A DNA stretch of 64,000 nucleotides, taken from Pseudomonas sp. G.S.17. GTDB lineage: Bacteria; Pseudomonadota; Gammaproteobacteria; Pseudomonadales; Pseudomonadaceae. The notes beneath the pieces are model-generated. The model saw only the letters and a program-made list of their open reading frames with translations. It did not search any database and was not told where the DNA came from. Below, one piece after another: positions 17,298-26,885 of this stretch (positions within the stretch are counted from its first letter, which is position 1; each line of letters starts with the position of its first letter). Location of the stretch: the NCBI RefSeq assembly GCF_038096165.1, contig NZ_CP151076.1:6173493-6237492 (forward strand). Reading direction: 5' to 3'. The translations under genes and the position numbers were made by a program.

Positions 17298-18106
17298 AAC
17301 ATTCGCTGATCTTATCCTTGACCCTCTGTGTCGCTTCCAGCGCCGTCAGCGCGCAAACCTCCATCACAGAAGCCACCCCGGTTTTCTCTGAACAAGCACC
17401 TCGGGCGCGTTGGGGACTTGGGCTTGGCGCCGCCTTGTCCAGCGGCGTGTATGCCGGTCAGGACGCACAACTGACGCCGTTTCCGCTGATCAGCTACGAA
17501 GGAGAGCGCTTCTTCTGGCGCGGCATCGCCGGGGGCGTTCATCTGTTCAAGCGAGACGGGTTCGCCCTCGATGCGACGTTATCTGCACGCATGGACGGTA
17601 TTGATCGATCGGACTTCGGCAGGCGCGAACTGGCCGAACGTGGCATCGATCGGTCCTTGCTCGAAGACCGCGACGACGGCGTTGACCTGGGCCTGGCCGG
17701 CCGCTGGAGCGGCGCGTTCGGTGAGCTCGAGCTTGACGTCAAAGGGGACATCAGCAGCGCGAGCGACGGCTACGAAGCAGGGCTGACCTACGGCTACCCG
17801 ATCCAGTGGGGCCAGAACAGCCTCACGCCCCACATTGGCGTCGCCCATCTGTCGAAAAAGCTGGCGAACTATTATTACGGTATGCTGCCTGGCGAAACCG
17901 CACGCGGTGTCGTCGACTACCGACCCGGCAGTGCGACCGTTCAGCGCGTGGGGCTGGATTACGTCCGGCCATTCGCGGAACGCTGGGCGTTCATCGCCAA
18001 CGTGTCGTACGAGCATCTGCCCGGCAAAATCACCGACAGCCCGCTGGTGGACAAAGACACCGATGGTTCGATGTCTGCGTTCTTCGGGATTTCGCGAGGC
18101 TTCTGA
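17294..18106 (+). CDS. MipA/OmpV-family outer-membrane protein
   Basis: A 270-residue protein with a clear signal peptide (MKHSLILSLTLCVASSAVSA) and the alternating aromatic/glycine pattern of a beta-barrel (WGLGLGAALSSGVYAGQDAQLTPFPLISYEGERFFWRG, ending MSAFFGISRGF). MipA/OmpV proteins sit in the outer membrane; MipA acts as a scaffold for murein synthesis enzymes, and others are induced by antibiotics or metals. The start overlaps the stop of the FAH gene, and a two-component system follows 93 bp later. This is the usual MipA-regulator neighbourhood. Confidence 0.88.
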   Translation: MKHSLILSLTLCVASSAVSAQTSITEATPVFSEQAPRARWGLGLGAALSSGVYAGQDAQLTPFPLISYEGERFFWRGIAGGVHLFKRDGFALDATLSARMDGIDRSDFGRRELAERGIDRSLLEDRDDGVDLGLAGRWSGAFGELELDVKGDISSASDGYEAGLTYGYPIQWGQNSLTPHIGVAHLSKKLANYYYGMLPGETARGVVDYRPGSATVQRVGLDYVRPFAERWAFIANVSYEHLPGKITDSPLVDKDTDGSMSAFFGISRGF

Positions 18107-18199
18107 TCCGCACCGCGCCCCGGCCGGCCGATCAGGCGCAGTGGCTGGCCGATGGGAGACAGGCGCTGCTCTTTCTGCTTCATTCAGTGAGCGTCAAAC

Positions 18200-18907
18200 A
18201 TGGATAACTCGGTCAAGCAGGCCCTGAGCGTTCTGATCATCGAAGACAACGCTGCTCTGGCGGCCAATATCTACGATTACCTGCGGGCCTGTGGTCATCA
18301 TCCCGACGCAGCCCCCGATGGCGAGACGGGGCTTAGCCTGTTGGCGAGCGAGCGGTATGACGTCATTGTCCTAGACTGGATGATGCCGCGGATGGACGGG
18401 ATGACGATGCTGGCCAAGCTGCGCACGACATTAAAATCCCGCATCCCGGTGATCGTCATCACGGCCAAGGATCAGGTTGAGAACAAGATTCAAGGGTTCC
18501 TGACCGGGGCAGACGATTACATCGTCAAACCGGTGGCTCTCGCCGAGCTCGAGATCAGGCTGCGGGTGGTCACCCAGCGGGTGAACGGCGCGCAAATGGA
18601 ATCCCAGGTGCTGGAAGTGGCTGACTTGCGCTTCGACCTGGGCACGTTGCGGGTGACCCGAGCCGGCAAGACTATCCCCATGACCCCCGTGCGACGAACA
18701 CTGCTTGCGGTGCTGATGCGCCGGTCACCCGGCCTGGTGCGTCGGGATGAACTCGAAACGCTGATCTGGGATGACCGCGTTCCGGACCATGTTGCCTTGC
18801 GCTCGCACATGTACATGCTGCGCAAAGCCGTTGACGGCGAGGCATCACTCAAGCTGATAAAAACCGTGGCGGGCAGTGGGTATCGTCTTCATGCAGGCGA
18901 TGAATGA
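18200..18907 (+). CDS. Response regulator, OmpR/PhoB type
   Basis: A 235-residue response regulator. The receiver domain (about 8-125) has the acidic pair IIEDN, the phospho-acceptor Asp in VIVLDWMMPRMDG, the Thr in VIVITAKDQ and the Lys in YIVKPVAL. A winged-helix OmpR domain covers about 140-232 (RRDELETLIWDDR, SHMYMLRKAVDG, IKTVAGSGYRL). It pairs with the histidine kinase directly downstream and probably controls the upstream FAH-mipA pair. Confidence 0.93.
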   Translation: MDNSVKQALSVLIIEDNAALAANIYDYLRACGHHPDAAPDGETGLSLLASERYDVIVLDWMMPRMDGMTMLAKLRTTLKSRIPVIVITAKDQVENKIQGFLTGADDYIVKPVALAELEIRLRVVTQRVNGAQMESQVLEVADLRFDLGTLRVTRAGKTIPMTPVRRTLLAVLMRRSPGLVRRDELETLIWDDRVPDHVALRSHMYMLRKAVDGEASLKLIKTVAGSGYRLHAGDE

Positions 18908-18929
18908 GTCAACCCAACGAGGTCAATCC

Positions 18930-20207
18930 ATGGCAGCCAGCAGTCTGAGCCGCAGCATCAGTGCGATCTTTTTCGTCTTCGGCCTGATCCTGGCGGCGGG
19001 GCTGACAATTCAGGGCAACCTGAGCCAACAAATGATCGTGCATCCTGTCTGGCACGAGATTCTGCAATCGAGCACCGACCCCTATGTGTCTGGAGGACGG
19101 CTAATCCCCGCCAAACAGCTTCCCGCCACTGGTGTGATCCGGGGCTGGCACCTCACCGGCAACGAGGTGCCAGCGGACATGCCTGAATATTTCCTGCGCC
19201 TCAATGCGGGATTCCACGATGAGCATCAACTGGACGCCTACGACAGCGAGCGCAGTTATGCCGTGCTGGTGACGCCGGTGGCAGACGGACGCATCGTCAT
19301 GTCCGTCGACATCACGGACCTTGAAAATTATCAGAACATGACCGCGCGGGTGAGCGTGCTCATCGCGGTGCTAAGTGGCGTGATGATTCTGGGGGCGATT
19401 CTTTGGATTTACCGCAGCATGAAACGGCCGATGCAGGCACTGGCGCAACGAATGGAGCAGCTGGACCCGGAACAACCGGCCCAACGCCTTTGCACCGACT
19501 TTACTTTGAAGGAACTGCACGACATAGCGCTTATCGTGAACCGCCATCTGGAGCGGGTAGAGCGCTTTATCGAACGTGAGCGCAGCCTTCTGGACCAGGC
19601 CAGCCATGAGTTTCGTACGCCCATCGCAGTAATTGCCGGCGCGGTTGACGTGATCAAGTTGTATGACCTGCCGGCCGAGGCAGAACGGCCACTGACGCGC
19701 ATTGAGTCCACGGTCGGCAACCTGACGGAAATCATGTCGGCGCTGCTCTTTCTGTCCAGAGAGCCAGACCTGACCAGCCCCGTGCAGAGCACTCGGCTGG
19801 ATACCCTCACTGCCGCGCTAATTGAGGATCATGGGTATTTGCTACAGGGCTCCGGCGCGGCGTTCGTGATCGATGAGTTCAATCCTGTGGTGCTTGAGTG
19901 CCCCGAAGCCATGGTGCGCATTGTCGTCAGCAACCTGTTGCGCAATGCGGCTGAACACAGCCACGAAGGGCCCATCCGGATAAGCCTTGACGCTAACCGG
20001 CTCAGCATCGTCAACAGCACCGGCAACTTCGATGCCGCCGAGGCCGCTCGACGTTACACCCGAGCCCTGGGCGATTCGACTAAACAAGGCGGTGGGCAAG
20101 GTCTGGGTTTGTTTATCACTCGCCGGATCTGTGAACGGTTTGGCTGGACCTTGCTGATTGCTTCGGCGGGTGCGGGTCAAACAGTCGCGAAATTGAGTTT
20201 TGCGTAG
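18930..20207 (+). CDS. Sensor histidine kinase
   Basis: A kinase of about 425 residues. The first transmembrane segment is near residues 13-33 (ISAIFFVFGLILAAGLTI). A periplasmic sensor region of about 100 residues follows, then a second membrane segment (VLIAVLSGVMILGAILWIY), the H box ASHEFRTPIAVIAG with the phospho-acceptor His, an N box (VVSNLLRNAAEHS) and a G box (GQGLGLFITRRI). The start at 18930 has a ribosome-binding site (ACGAGG, about 18917-18922); an alternative ATG at 18900 overlaps the regulator gene. The signal sensed is unknown. Confidence 0.9.
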   Translation: MAASSLSRSISAIFFVFGLILAAGLTIQGNLSQQMIVHPVWHEILQSSTDPYVSGGRLIPAKQLPATGVIRGWHLTGNEVPADMPEYFLRLNAGFHDEHQLDAYDSERSYAVLVTPVADGRIVMSVDITDLENYQNMTARVSVLIAVLSGVMILGAILWIYRSMKRPMQALAQRMEQLDPEQPAQRLCTDFTLKELHDIALIVNRHLERVERFIERERSLLDQASHEFRTPIAVIAGAVDVIKLYDLPAEAERPLTRIESTVGNLTEIMSALLFLSREPDLTSPVQSTRLDTLTAALIEDHGYLLQGSGAAFVIDEFNPVVLECPEAMVRIVVSNLLRNAAEHSHEGPIRISLDANRLSIVNSTGNFDAAEAARRYTRALGDSTKQGGGQGLGLFITRRICERFGWTLLIASAGAGQTVAKLSFA

Positions 20208-20363
20208 GTTGTCAATGTAGCTGGAGCCTTCACCGATCGACATCTGCGTGCTACAGACTTATCGCGTCCTTCCATTGAAGTCGAAGCGAGTTAATCATTG
20301 TCTGGTCAACAGTCATTTGTGGATCACGGCTTTTTGCCAAATATCGACCGGCAGCTATCGACC

Positions 20364-22041
20364 CAGGGTGTGTGAAAACGCGCTAAACACCTCGAAAACT
20401 GAGAGTCGCGAAGGTTTCCTATGGAATCAGCGGGCGGAAGCGCGAATTAGCTTAGTCAGTGACATAGACGTTCGTAATACCGTTTGGGCCGGGGCAGCGG
20501 CCCAAACGGTTTCTAACGGGTGGGCCAAGCAGCTGGGCTCACGCCCTGATCGCCTCAAGCAGCCCTGCGATGCCGAAGATGCTCATCATTCGTTTGAGGT
20601 TGTAGGCGAGAACATGAAGGCTCATCTCAGTACTCACCCTCGGCAGGGTTTTGGTCAGGAAGTGGGTACTTCCCATCCAGTACTTGAGCGTTCCAAAAGG
20701 ATGCTCAACGGTCTGTCGACGAACCCTCATCATCGCGGGATCATGTTCTAGCCGAGCCTGCATCGCGTCGACTACCGACTCATGTTCCCAACGCTTCACA
20801 CGGCGCTCCTTACCCGTCGTACATTGCTTTTGCATTGAGCAGGACTGGCAGCCTGAGAAGTAATAACAATGCAATAACATGCCGTCTTCCGTCGACGAAT
20901 GTCGCCTGGTTAGTAGCTGCCCCGCAGGGCATCGATACTCGTCCGAAGCCGCAAGATAGATGAAGTCCTGCTTGCCAAATCTGCCTTCCGCTTTGCTGCC
21001 AGATGTAAGGGGTTTCGGTACGAAGGTAGTGATGCCAGCTTGCTCGCAAGTAAAGATTTCCAGACCTTTGTAATAGCCTCGGTCGGCCACCACCGTTAGC
21101 GATTCAGCTCCGATTTCTTCACGCGCCTGGTTCGCCATATTGCTCAGCTGCCCGCGGTCATTGCCAACGTTGGTCACCTCATGGGCAATGATCAAATGGT
21201 GTTTGTCGTCGACAGCGGTTTGTACGTTGTAGCCAACCGTCCCGGTGCCTCGGCCGCTCGTGGCCATTGAGCGTGCATCTGGATCGGTGAGGGAAATCTG
21301 CTGGTCTGGACTTTCGTGGAGCTGCGCCTCGATTTCCTTGAGTTTCTGCATCTGCTTTTTCAGTGTTTTTATCTTTTCTTTAAGCCGCTCGGCTTTGGCC
21401 TCGGCCACTTCGGGCGTTGCCCGATCCGCCGAATCCATCGCCGCCAGATATCGATCAATGCTCTGCTCGATCTGCTGCATGCGAGCCTTCACTTTGCCCT
21501 GAGTGAAGTTGCGGTCGCGATTATTGACGGCTTTGAATTTGCTGCCGTCGATGGCGATGATCGACTGCGAGAAGAGATTGAGGTTGCGACAAAGCACTAT
21601 GAACTGGCGGCATACGCTGCGAATGGCTTTGCCGTTGTCTTTGCGAAAGTCGGCAATGGTTTTGAAGTCCGGAGCCAAACGCCCCGTTAGCCACATCAAC
21701 TCGACGTTGCGCTCGGCCTCTCGCTCAAGCCGGCGGCTGGACTGAATCCGATTGAGATAGCCGTAGATATAGATCTTCAGCAACACCGCTGGGTGATAGG
21801 CCGGACGACCCGTAACGGCAGGGTCGACTCCCTCAAAACCAAGTGCGCCCAGGTCGAGTTCATCGACGAAAACATCGACCACGCGCACTGGATTTTCTTC
21901 GGCTACGTAATCGTCCAGACACTCCGGCAGCAAGGTGACTTGCGTCCGAGCCTCACCTTCAATAAATCGCTTCATGATCGCCCCCGCTACGATCTCAACG
22001 ATCAGAAGATTAGACAATTGCGGGAGTTTTCACACAGCCTG
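20364..22041 (-). mobile_element. IS1182-family insertion sequence, second copy
   Basis: The ends are CAGGGTGTGTGAAAAC on the left (from 20364) and, read inward, CAGGCTGTGTGAAAAC on the right (to 22041). They are flanked by the 4-bp duplication GACC (20360-20363 and 22042-22045). It carries one intact transposase on the minus strand. It is related to the element at 11975-13630 but has different terminal bases and a different transposase sequence, so it is a separate IS. Confidence 0.86.
20539..21975 (-). CDS. IS1182-family transposase
   Basis: A 478-residue DDE transposase beginning MKRFIEGEARTQVTLLPECLDDYV, with GRPAYHPAVLLKIYIYGYLNRIQSSRRLE, AIDGSKFKAVNNRDRNF, VVADRGYYKGLEI and VRRQTVEHPFGTLKYWMG. 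I chose the ATG at 21975 by alignment with the other copy; an upstream in-frame start adds 14 unrelated residues. The frame is intact. Confidence 0.94.
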   Translation of the reverse strand: MKRFIEGEARTQVTLLPECLDDYVAEENPVRVVDVFVDELDLGALGFEGVDPAVTGRPAYHPAVLLKIYIYGYLNRIQSSRRLEREAERNVELMWLTGRLAPDFKTIADFRKDNGKAIRSVCRQFIVLCRNLNLFSQSIIAIDGSKFKAVNNRDRNFTQGKVKARMQQIEQSIDRYLAAMDSADRATPEVAEAKAERLKEKIKTLKKQMQKLKEIEAQLHESPDQQISLTDPDARSMATSGRGTGTVGYNVQTAVDDKHHLIIAHEVTNVGNDRGQLSNMANQAREEIGAESLTVVADRGYYKGLEIFTCEQAGITTFVPKPLTSGSKAEGRFGKQDFIYLAASDEYRCPAGQLLTRRHSSTEDGMLLHCYYFSGCQSCSMQKQCTTGKERRVKRWEHESVVDAMQARLEHDPAMMRVRRQTVEHPFGTLKYWMGSTHFLTKTLPRVSTEMSLHVLAYNLKRMMSIFGIAGLLEAIRA

Positions 22042-22065
22042 GACCCAAAGCGGCCAACTCCTTGC

Positions 22066-22977
22066 TCACTGCCAATCTTTCGCGACGTTACTCAGCATTT
22101 CATGGATTAGTTGCCCGAATCTTTGAGTAAGTAGGCTTTGCGGTCGGTCCGCCGGTAGCAGCAGATAGGTCGAGAAGCGTATTTGTGGGCGGAATGGCCG
22201 GGTTTCTATACCGGTGTGCAGGTATTCCAACGCCACAATCGGGCTGACGATGCTCACCCCAAGACCCAGTGCCACTAGTGAGCAAACTGTGGCCGCATGA
22301 GGCGTTTCCAGATTCAGTTTTCGATGACCTCTGTCTTCGGGGAATGCCCGATCGACTCGAGCACGCGAGCCGTCATTTTGCGACAGTGAAATGAACTCCT
22401 CGCCCTTCAGATCTTCTGGTCCGACAGAAGCCAATGCGCTCAGTCGATGGCCCTTGGGAAATACGCAGACCCCCGGCACGTCGCAAATCGCCTGGGTTTT
22501 AACCCCCGGCATTTCTTCACCGACATACGACGCCAACCCCAGATCGCAAAACTGTGAGGCTGCCCAATGGGCGACCATTGGTGAGTCGCTGGTATGAAGC
22601 GAGATCGCCACGTCCGGGTTCTCTTGGCGAAAGCGCTGGATTACCCGAGGCAATACTGTCAATGACAATGAAGGAACCGCTGCGATTCGCAATCGCCCCG
22701 TGCCTCCTCGACGGATGTTCTCTGCCGACTTCTCCAGACTATGCAGGCCGATAAACGCTCGTTCGACGTCGGCAAATAGCGCTGCTCCTTCATCAGTAGG
22801 TAGTAAGCGTCCTCCGACCCGCTCGAACAGCTTGAAGCCACTATTTCGCTCCAGCTGTGCGATTAAACGACTGATGTTGGGCTGAGAGGTATGCAGGGAT
22901 TCGGCGGCGGCAGTCATCGAGCCGCTCAAGATCACGGCGCGGAAAGCTTCGACTTGTTTAAAATTCATGGTAGCCAT
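22066..22977 (-). CDS. LysR-family regulator of the divergent transport locus
   Basis: A 303-residue LysR regulator with helix-turn-helix MTAAAESLHTSQPNISRLIAQLER (about 20-45), resembling the opines/arginine-type branch (OccR/NocR-like: MNFKQVEAFRAVILSGSMTAAA). The effector domain runs to the end. It is divergent from the binding-protein gene at 23165 across 187 bp, so it most likely controls the ABC transporter-lyase operon in response to its substrate. The second IS1182 ends 25 bp beyond its stop. Confidence 0.9.
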   Translation of the reverse strand: MATMNFKQVEAFRAVILSGSMTAAAESLHTSQPNISRLIAQLERNSGFKLFERVGGRLLPTDEGAALFADVERAFIGLHSLEKSAENIRRGGTGRLRIAAVPSLSLTVLPRVIQRFRQENPDVAISLHTSDSPMVAHWAASQFCDLGLASYVGEEMPGVKTQAICDVPGVCVFPKGHRLSALASVGPEDLKGEEFISLSQNDGSRARVDRAFPEDRGHRKLNLETPHAATVCSLVALGLGVSIVSPIVALEYLHTGIETRPFRPQIRFSTYLLLPADRPQSLLTQRFGQLIHEMLSNVAKDWQ

Positions 22978-23164
22978 ATCAATTCAGTATGGATGCCTAG
23001 TGTATTGTCATTTGTTGTTATGAGCTAGGCACCTTATAACTGTTCACGACATCGGCGTAACCGTGCTATCGGACGGCGATGCGAAGCGAGTACACGACAC
23101 CCAATAACAAAAACTTATTACGTCGCTCTGCCTTAGGGCGGTCGGCGCAGTAACAGGAGGCATT

Positions 23165-24010
23165 ATGTCGTTTTCCTTGAAAATTCTTAGCCGTGCAGTG
23201 GCATTCTCGTGTTTGTCATTGGCAGGCGTGATGCAAGTACACGCCGCCGAACTTCCCGCCGTACCCGATGAAATCAAACAAGCTGGCCAGTTGCGTGCAG
23301 GTGTGCGTTGCGACCAGCCACCATATGGTTTTCAGGATGGAAGCGGTGAGTTCGCCGGAGTTGAAGTGGAGATGTCCAAGCAGATCGCGCTCTGGGCACT
23401 GGGCTCGAAAGACAAGGTGTCCTTCACCTGCGTTACCGCTGAAAACCGCGTACCGCAACTACTGGGACGCAAGGTGGACTTCCTGATCGCCACTCTAGGA
23501 GTTACCCCGGAACGCCAGCGCGTCATCGACTTCACGAAGCCGTATCGCTGGGGCGCCAGCGACGTGGTGGTGAAGAAGGATAGTCCGATCAAGAAAATTG
23601 CCGACCTTAACGGCAAGACTTTGGCCACCCTCAAGGGTTCAGTGCAGGCCAAGTGGTTCGAAGATCACATGCCGGAAGTCAAGACGCTACGCCTGAACAG
23701 CGCTGCCGATGCCTTGCAAACTTTCCGCCAGGGTCGTGCCGATGCTTACACCCATGACGCAGCAACATTGGTCGTGGTGGCCGACAACGACAAGGACGCT
23801 CGCCTGCTGAATGAGCCATTCCTGATTTCCGACGCCGCCATCGGCGTACGCAAGAACGATGAACAGTGGCGCGATTATCTGAGCGCCGCCGTAGTGCGGA
23901 TGCATGAGGAAAAACTGTTTCGCGGCTGGGTACAACAGTACGTACCGCAGAATATCCAGAGCTACTACCTTAGTGTCTTCGAGCAGGCCAAACCTGCCGA
24001 AGCCCTCTGA
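23165..24010 (+). CDS. Amino-acid-type ABC transporter, periplasmic binding protein
   Basis: A 281-residue family-3 solute-binding protein. The signal peptide ends near residue 27 (VMQVHA-AELP). The mature part shows the family pattern: AGQLRAGVRCDQPPYGFQDGSGEFAGVEVEMSKQIA, RVIDFTKPY and LKGSVQAKWFEDHMP. It captures a polar amino acid or derivative in the periplasm and hands it to the two permeases downstream. A ribosome-binding site (AGGAGG, 23155-23160) is strong. It is first in the operon and divergent from the LysR gene. Confidence 0.92.
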   Translation: MSFSLKILSRAVAFSCLSLAGVMQVHAAELPAVPDEIKQAGQLRAGVRCDQPPYGFQDGSGEFAGVEVEMSKQIALWALGSKDKVSFTCVTAENRVPQLLGRKVDFLIATLGVTPERQRVIDFTKPYRWGASDVVVKKDSPIKKIADLNGKTLATLKGSVQAKWFEDHMPEVKTLRLNSAADALQTFRQGRADAYTHDAATLVVVADNDKDARLLNEPFLISDAAIGVRKNDEQWRDYLSAAVVRMHEEKLFRGWVQQYVPQNIQSYYLSVFEQAKPAEAL

Positions 24011-24023
24011 CTGGTCTCCGGTC

Positions 24024-24686
24024 ATGGATTTCGATTTCAGCTATTTATTGGCGCAATGGCCGGCTCTGCTGGGCGGCGTGTTGATGACGCTACGGGTGTC
24101 GCTGCTGGCGATCACATTCTCGTTGCTGATTGGAGTACTGGGCGGTGCGGCGCGGGTGATGAAGGTGCCTGTGCTGGCGCAGCTTGTCGTGCTGTATGTC
24201 GAGTTGGTCCGGAACACGCCGATTCTGGTTCAGTTATTTTTCATCTTCTATGGCTTGCCTGCAATAGGTATGGAGCTGTCGCTGTTCTGGTCCGGTGTGC
24301 TGTGTTTGTCTTTGTGGGCGGGAGCATATCAGGTGGAAAACGTTCGCGGCGGTCTGGCGACTGTCGAGCACGGGATGCGGGAGGCGAGCATGGCCCTGAG
24401 CCTCAAGCCTTCGCACTACTTCTGTCTGGTCGCGTTGCCGATTGCCTTTAGGACCAGCTTGCCAGCAGTGCTGAATACGGCGATTTCCCTGCTCAAAAAC
24501 TCTTCCTACCTACAGGCCATCGGCCTTGCCGAGCTAACGTTTGTTGCGGTGGATCGGATTGCCACGGACTTTCGCGCCATCGAGATGTTCAGTGCGATCT
24601 GCGTGATTTACCTGGTGTTGGTTGCGATTCTGGCGTTGTTGACAGGGCGCTTGTCGGCGCACCTGCAACGACCCTTCCGGCAGTGA
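24024..24686 (+). CDS. Amino-acid ABC transporter permease, HisM/HisQ type
   Basis: A 220-residue inner-membrane protein with about five transmembrane segments (LLGGVLMTLRVSLLAITFSLLIGVLGG and later ones) and the EAA-type coupling loop near MREASMALSLKPSHYFCLVALPIAFRTSLPA. The ATG at 24024 gives the normal family start; a longer in-frame version overlaps the binding-protein gene. It forms the transport channel with the permease at 24694. Confidence 0.9.
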   Translation: MDFDFSYLLAQWPALLGGVLMTLRVSLLAITFSLLIGVLGGAARVMKVPVLAQLVVLYVELVRNTPILVQLFFIFYGLPAIGMELSLFWSGVLCLSLWAGAYQVENVRGGLATVEHGMREASMALSLKPSHYFCLVALPIAFRTSLPAVLNTAISLLKNSSYLQAIGLAELTFVAVDRIATDFRAIEMFSAICVIYLVLVAILALLTGRLSAHLQRPFRQ

Positions 24687-24693
24687 GGCCTCA

Positions 24694-25371
24694 ATGAATT
24701 TCTTATTTGAAAACTGGGGTTTCATCTCCAAAGGTTTGTGGATGACCCTGCGCCTGGCGCTGGTGGTTCTGCTTTTCACTACGTTGATCTCGATTGTGTT
24801 CGGCGTGCTGGCGACGCTGAAGAATCGGCTGCTGTTTTGGACCATTCATGGCTACGTGGAGCTGTTTCGCTCGATCCCTCTGATCGTCAACGTGTACTTC
24901 ATTTACTTCGGTGTGCCGATGCTCGGCCTGGACCTGAGTCCATTCGCAGCTGTGACCACCGGCCTGACCTTGTGGGGCAGCGCCAATGGCATCGAGATCG
25001 TACGTGGTGGTCTCGAGTCGGTAGCGCGCCATCAATGGAAAAGCGCTTGGGCGCTGGGACTTCGACCTTGGCAGATCTACTTGTACGTGATCGTGCCGCA
25101 ATCGATGAAGGCAATTCTTCCTGCTTACACTGGGCTGTTGACCATGCTGGTCCAGGCGACTTCTCTCGGGGCACTGGTGGGTGTTGGGGAGTTTCTCAAG
25201 GTAGGCCAGATTATCATCGAGCGCGCCACAGTTATGACTGGCGTTAGCCCCGCGTTCACCGTCTACGGCGCTGTGCTGCTCGTTTACTTCGTCATGTGTT
25301 CATTGCTGAGTTGGCTCAGCCGTTATCTAGAACGTCGCCTGGGTCGCCCGGTGACGCGTGACAGTCATTGA
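24694..25371 (+). CDS. Amino-acid ABC transporter permease, HisM/HisQ type
   Basis: A 225-residue inner-membrane permease. Hydrophobic segments include LWMTLRLALVVLLFTTLISIVFGVLA and SIPLIVNVYFIYFGVPMLG. The ATPase-contact loop is HQWKSAWALGLRPWQIYLYVIVPQSMKAILPA. It lies 7 bp after the first permease gene and 8 bp before the lyase gene, so all are one transcript. Confidence 0.9.
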   Translation: MNFLFENWGFISKGLWMTLRLALVVLLFTTLISIVFGVLATLKNRLLFWTIHGYVELFRSIPLIVNVYFIYFGVPMLGLDLSPFAAVTTGLTLWGSANGIEIVRGGLESVARHQWKSAWALGLRPWQIYLYVIVPQSMKAILPAYTGLLTMLVQATSLGALVGVGEFLKVGQIIIERATVMTGVSPAFTVYGAVLLVYFVMCSLLSWLSRYLERRLGRPVTRDSH

Positions 25372-25379
25372 GGAGTTTC

Positions 25380-26885
25380 ATGATGCAAGAATCCAAAGTC
25401 AGTCGGCGCCTGAAGGAAACCACCGCGCCGGAAGTCAACGAGTACATCTACCGCCCGCGTCTGGAAGGGTTTGCCGATGGCTTCGACAATCTGGGTAACG
25501 TCAACAAGGCGCATATTGTCATGCTCGCCGAACAGGGTTTGATTCGTGGCGAACACGCAGCGGCGCTGGCCAAAGGTGTGCTAGATATGGAAGCTGCCGG
25601 GCCGGAAGCGGTGACACTTGACCCATCTCGTGAGGATGCTTACTTCAACTATGAAGCGCATTTGATCGAACAAATCGGTACCGACATCGGCGGCCGTCTG
25701 CACACCGGACGCAGCCGCAACGACATCCTTGCGACCCTCGACCGCCTACGTTGTAGGGAAGTGCTGATGGATCTGATCGACGCGCTGATACAAGTGCGAC
25801 AGACCGCCATCAACAATGCTGAGGTGTTCGCTGAAGTGGTGATGCCGGGTTACACCCATCTGCAACCGGCGCAGCCGATCACTTACGGATACTACCTGTC
25901 AGCGGTTGAACAGGCGCTGGAGCGTGATTGCAAACGTCTGACGCACACCCTGGAGTCGATGAATCAAAGCCCACTGGGTGCTGCTGCCTTTGCTGGTACG
26001 CCGTTCAATATTGACCGTGCGCGTACTGCGGAACTACTGGGATTCGACGGATATCTGGACAACGCACTGGACGCAGTAGGCTCGCGGGATTTCATTCTCG
26101 AAAGTCTATCGCACCTAAGCCTTCTGTCTGTGTTTTGGAGTCGTGTGGCACAGGATTATTTCGTTTGGAGCACTCACGAATTCAACCTGATTAACTTTCC
26201 GGATAGCGTTGCCGCTACGTCGAGCATTATGCCGCAAAAGAAAAACCCAACAGTATTGGAATATCTGAAAGGGCGCAGCGGACATATTGTAGGTTTGCTG
26301 ATGGGGGCAAGTATCACCATCAAAGGTAGCAACTTTTCCCACACTGGCGATGCCAATCGCGAGGGTACCCGAGGGTTCTGGGAGGCAGCTGAAGAAAGCT
26401 TACGCTGCCTGAAACTGCTGGATCTGGTGCTGCGCACCGCTACTCCGAATGTACAGTTGGCAGTCAAACGCGCAGGAGAGGACTTTTCCACCGCGACCGG
26501 TCTGGCGGACTTGATTGTACGCGAGGCGGATCTGTCGTTCCGCGAGGCCCATCATGTGGTCGGCGGGGTGGTACGCATGGCGATGGACGCGGGCTTGCCA
26601 GCGCACCAGATTGATACCGCCATGGTCGACGTCTGCGCCATTGAGCAGTTGGGCTACGCGCTCGATCTTGAAGCGCAACAAGTTCGTGACTGCCTCGATC
26701 CGACTACGAACGTGCAGGCGCGGACCTCGGCGGGTGGTCCGTCGCTATCTTCGCTCAAACCAAGCCTGCTGCGGGCCAACACCCGCATCGCCACGGAGCG
26801 CCAGGCCAATCAGACCCGCCGTGATCGTTTGACGGCGGCCCATGATCGCTTGCAAGCCGCGACTCGAGCGCAGGCGGGTCTATGA
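25380..26885 (+). CDS. Argininosuccinate lyase-family C-N lyase
   Basis: A protein of about 501 residues in the fumarase/aspartase superfamily. Signatures are [26 protein letters not shown] with the general-acid His, and the flexible catalytic loop [10 protein letters not shown] holding the nucleophilic Ser. Family enzymes split C-N bonds to release fumarate from N-(1,2-dicarboxyethyl) compounds. The gene sits inside an uptake operon with porin and ABC genes instead of arg genes, and it is longer than the roughly 464-residue ArgH. A catabolic substrate such as an N-substituted aspartate is therefore more likely than arginine synthesis. The start at 25380 follows the ribosome-binding site GAGGAG. 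The stop overlaps the next gene as ATGA. Confidence 0.85.
   Translation: MMQESKVSRRLKETTAPEVNEYIYRPRLEGFADGFDNLGNVNKAHIVMLAEQGLIRGEHAAALAKGVLDMEAAGPEAVTLDPSREDAYFNYEAHLIEQIGTDIGGRLHTGRSRNDILATLDRLRCREVLMDLIDALIQVRQTAINNAEVFAEVVMPGYTHLQPAQPITYGYYLSAVEQALERDCKRLTHTLESMNQSPLGAAAFAGTPFNIDRARTAELLGFDGYLDNALDAVGSRDFILESLSHLSLLSVFWSRVAQDYFVWSTHEFNLINFPDSVAATSSIMPQKKNPTVLEYLKGRSGHIVGLLMGASITIKGSNFSHTGDANREGTRGFWEAAEESLRCLKLLDLVLRTATPNVQLAVKRAGEDFSTATGLADLIVREADLSFREAHHVVGGVVRMAMDAGLPAHQIDTAMVDVCAIEQLGYALDLEAQQVRDCLDPTTNVQARTSAGGPSLSSLKPSLLRANTRIATERQANQTRRDRLTAAHDRLQAATRAQAGL

Noticed and set aside
11971..22045. Composite transposon formed by the two IS1182 copies
   Set aside because: The copies are diverged, have different ends, and each has its own separate 4-bp duplication, so they inserted independently.
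25380..26885. Biosynthetic argH
   Set aside because: The motifs fit the family, but the ABC-transporter context and extra length argue against arginine synthesis; I therefore give no gene symbol.
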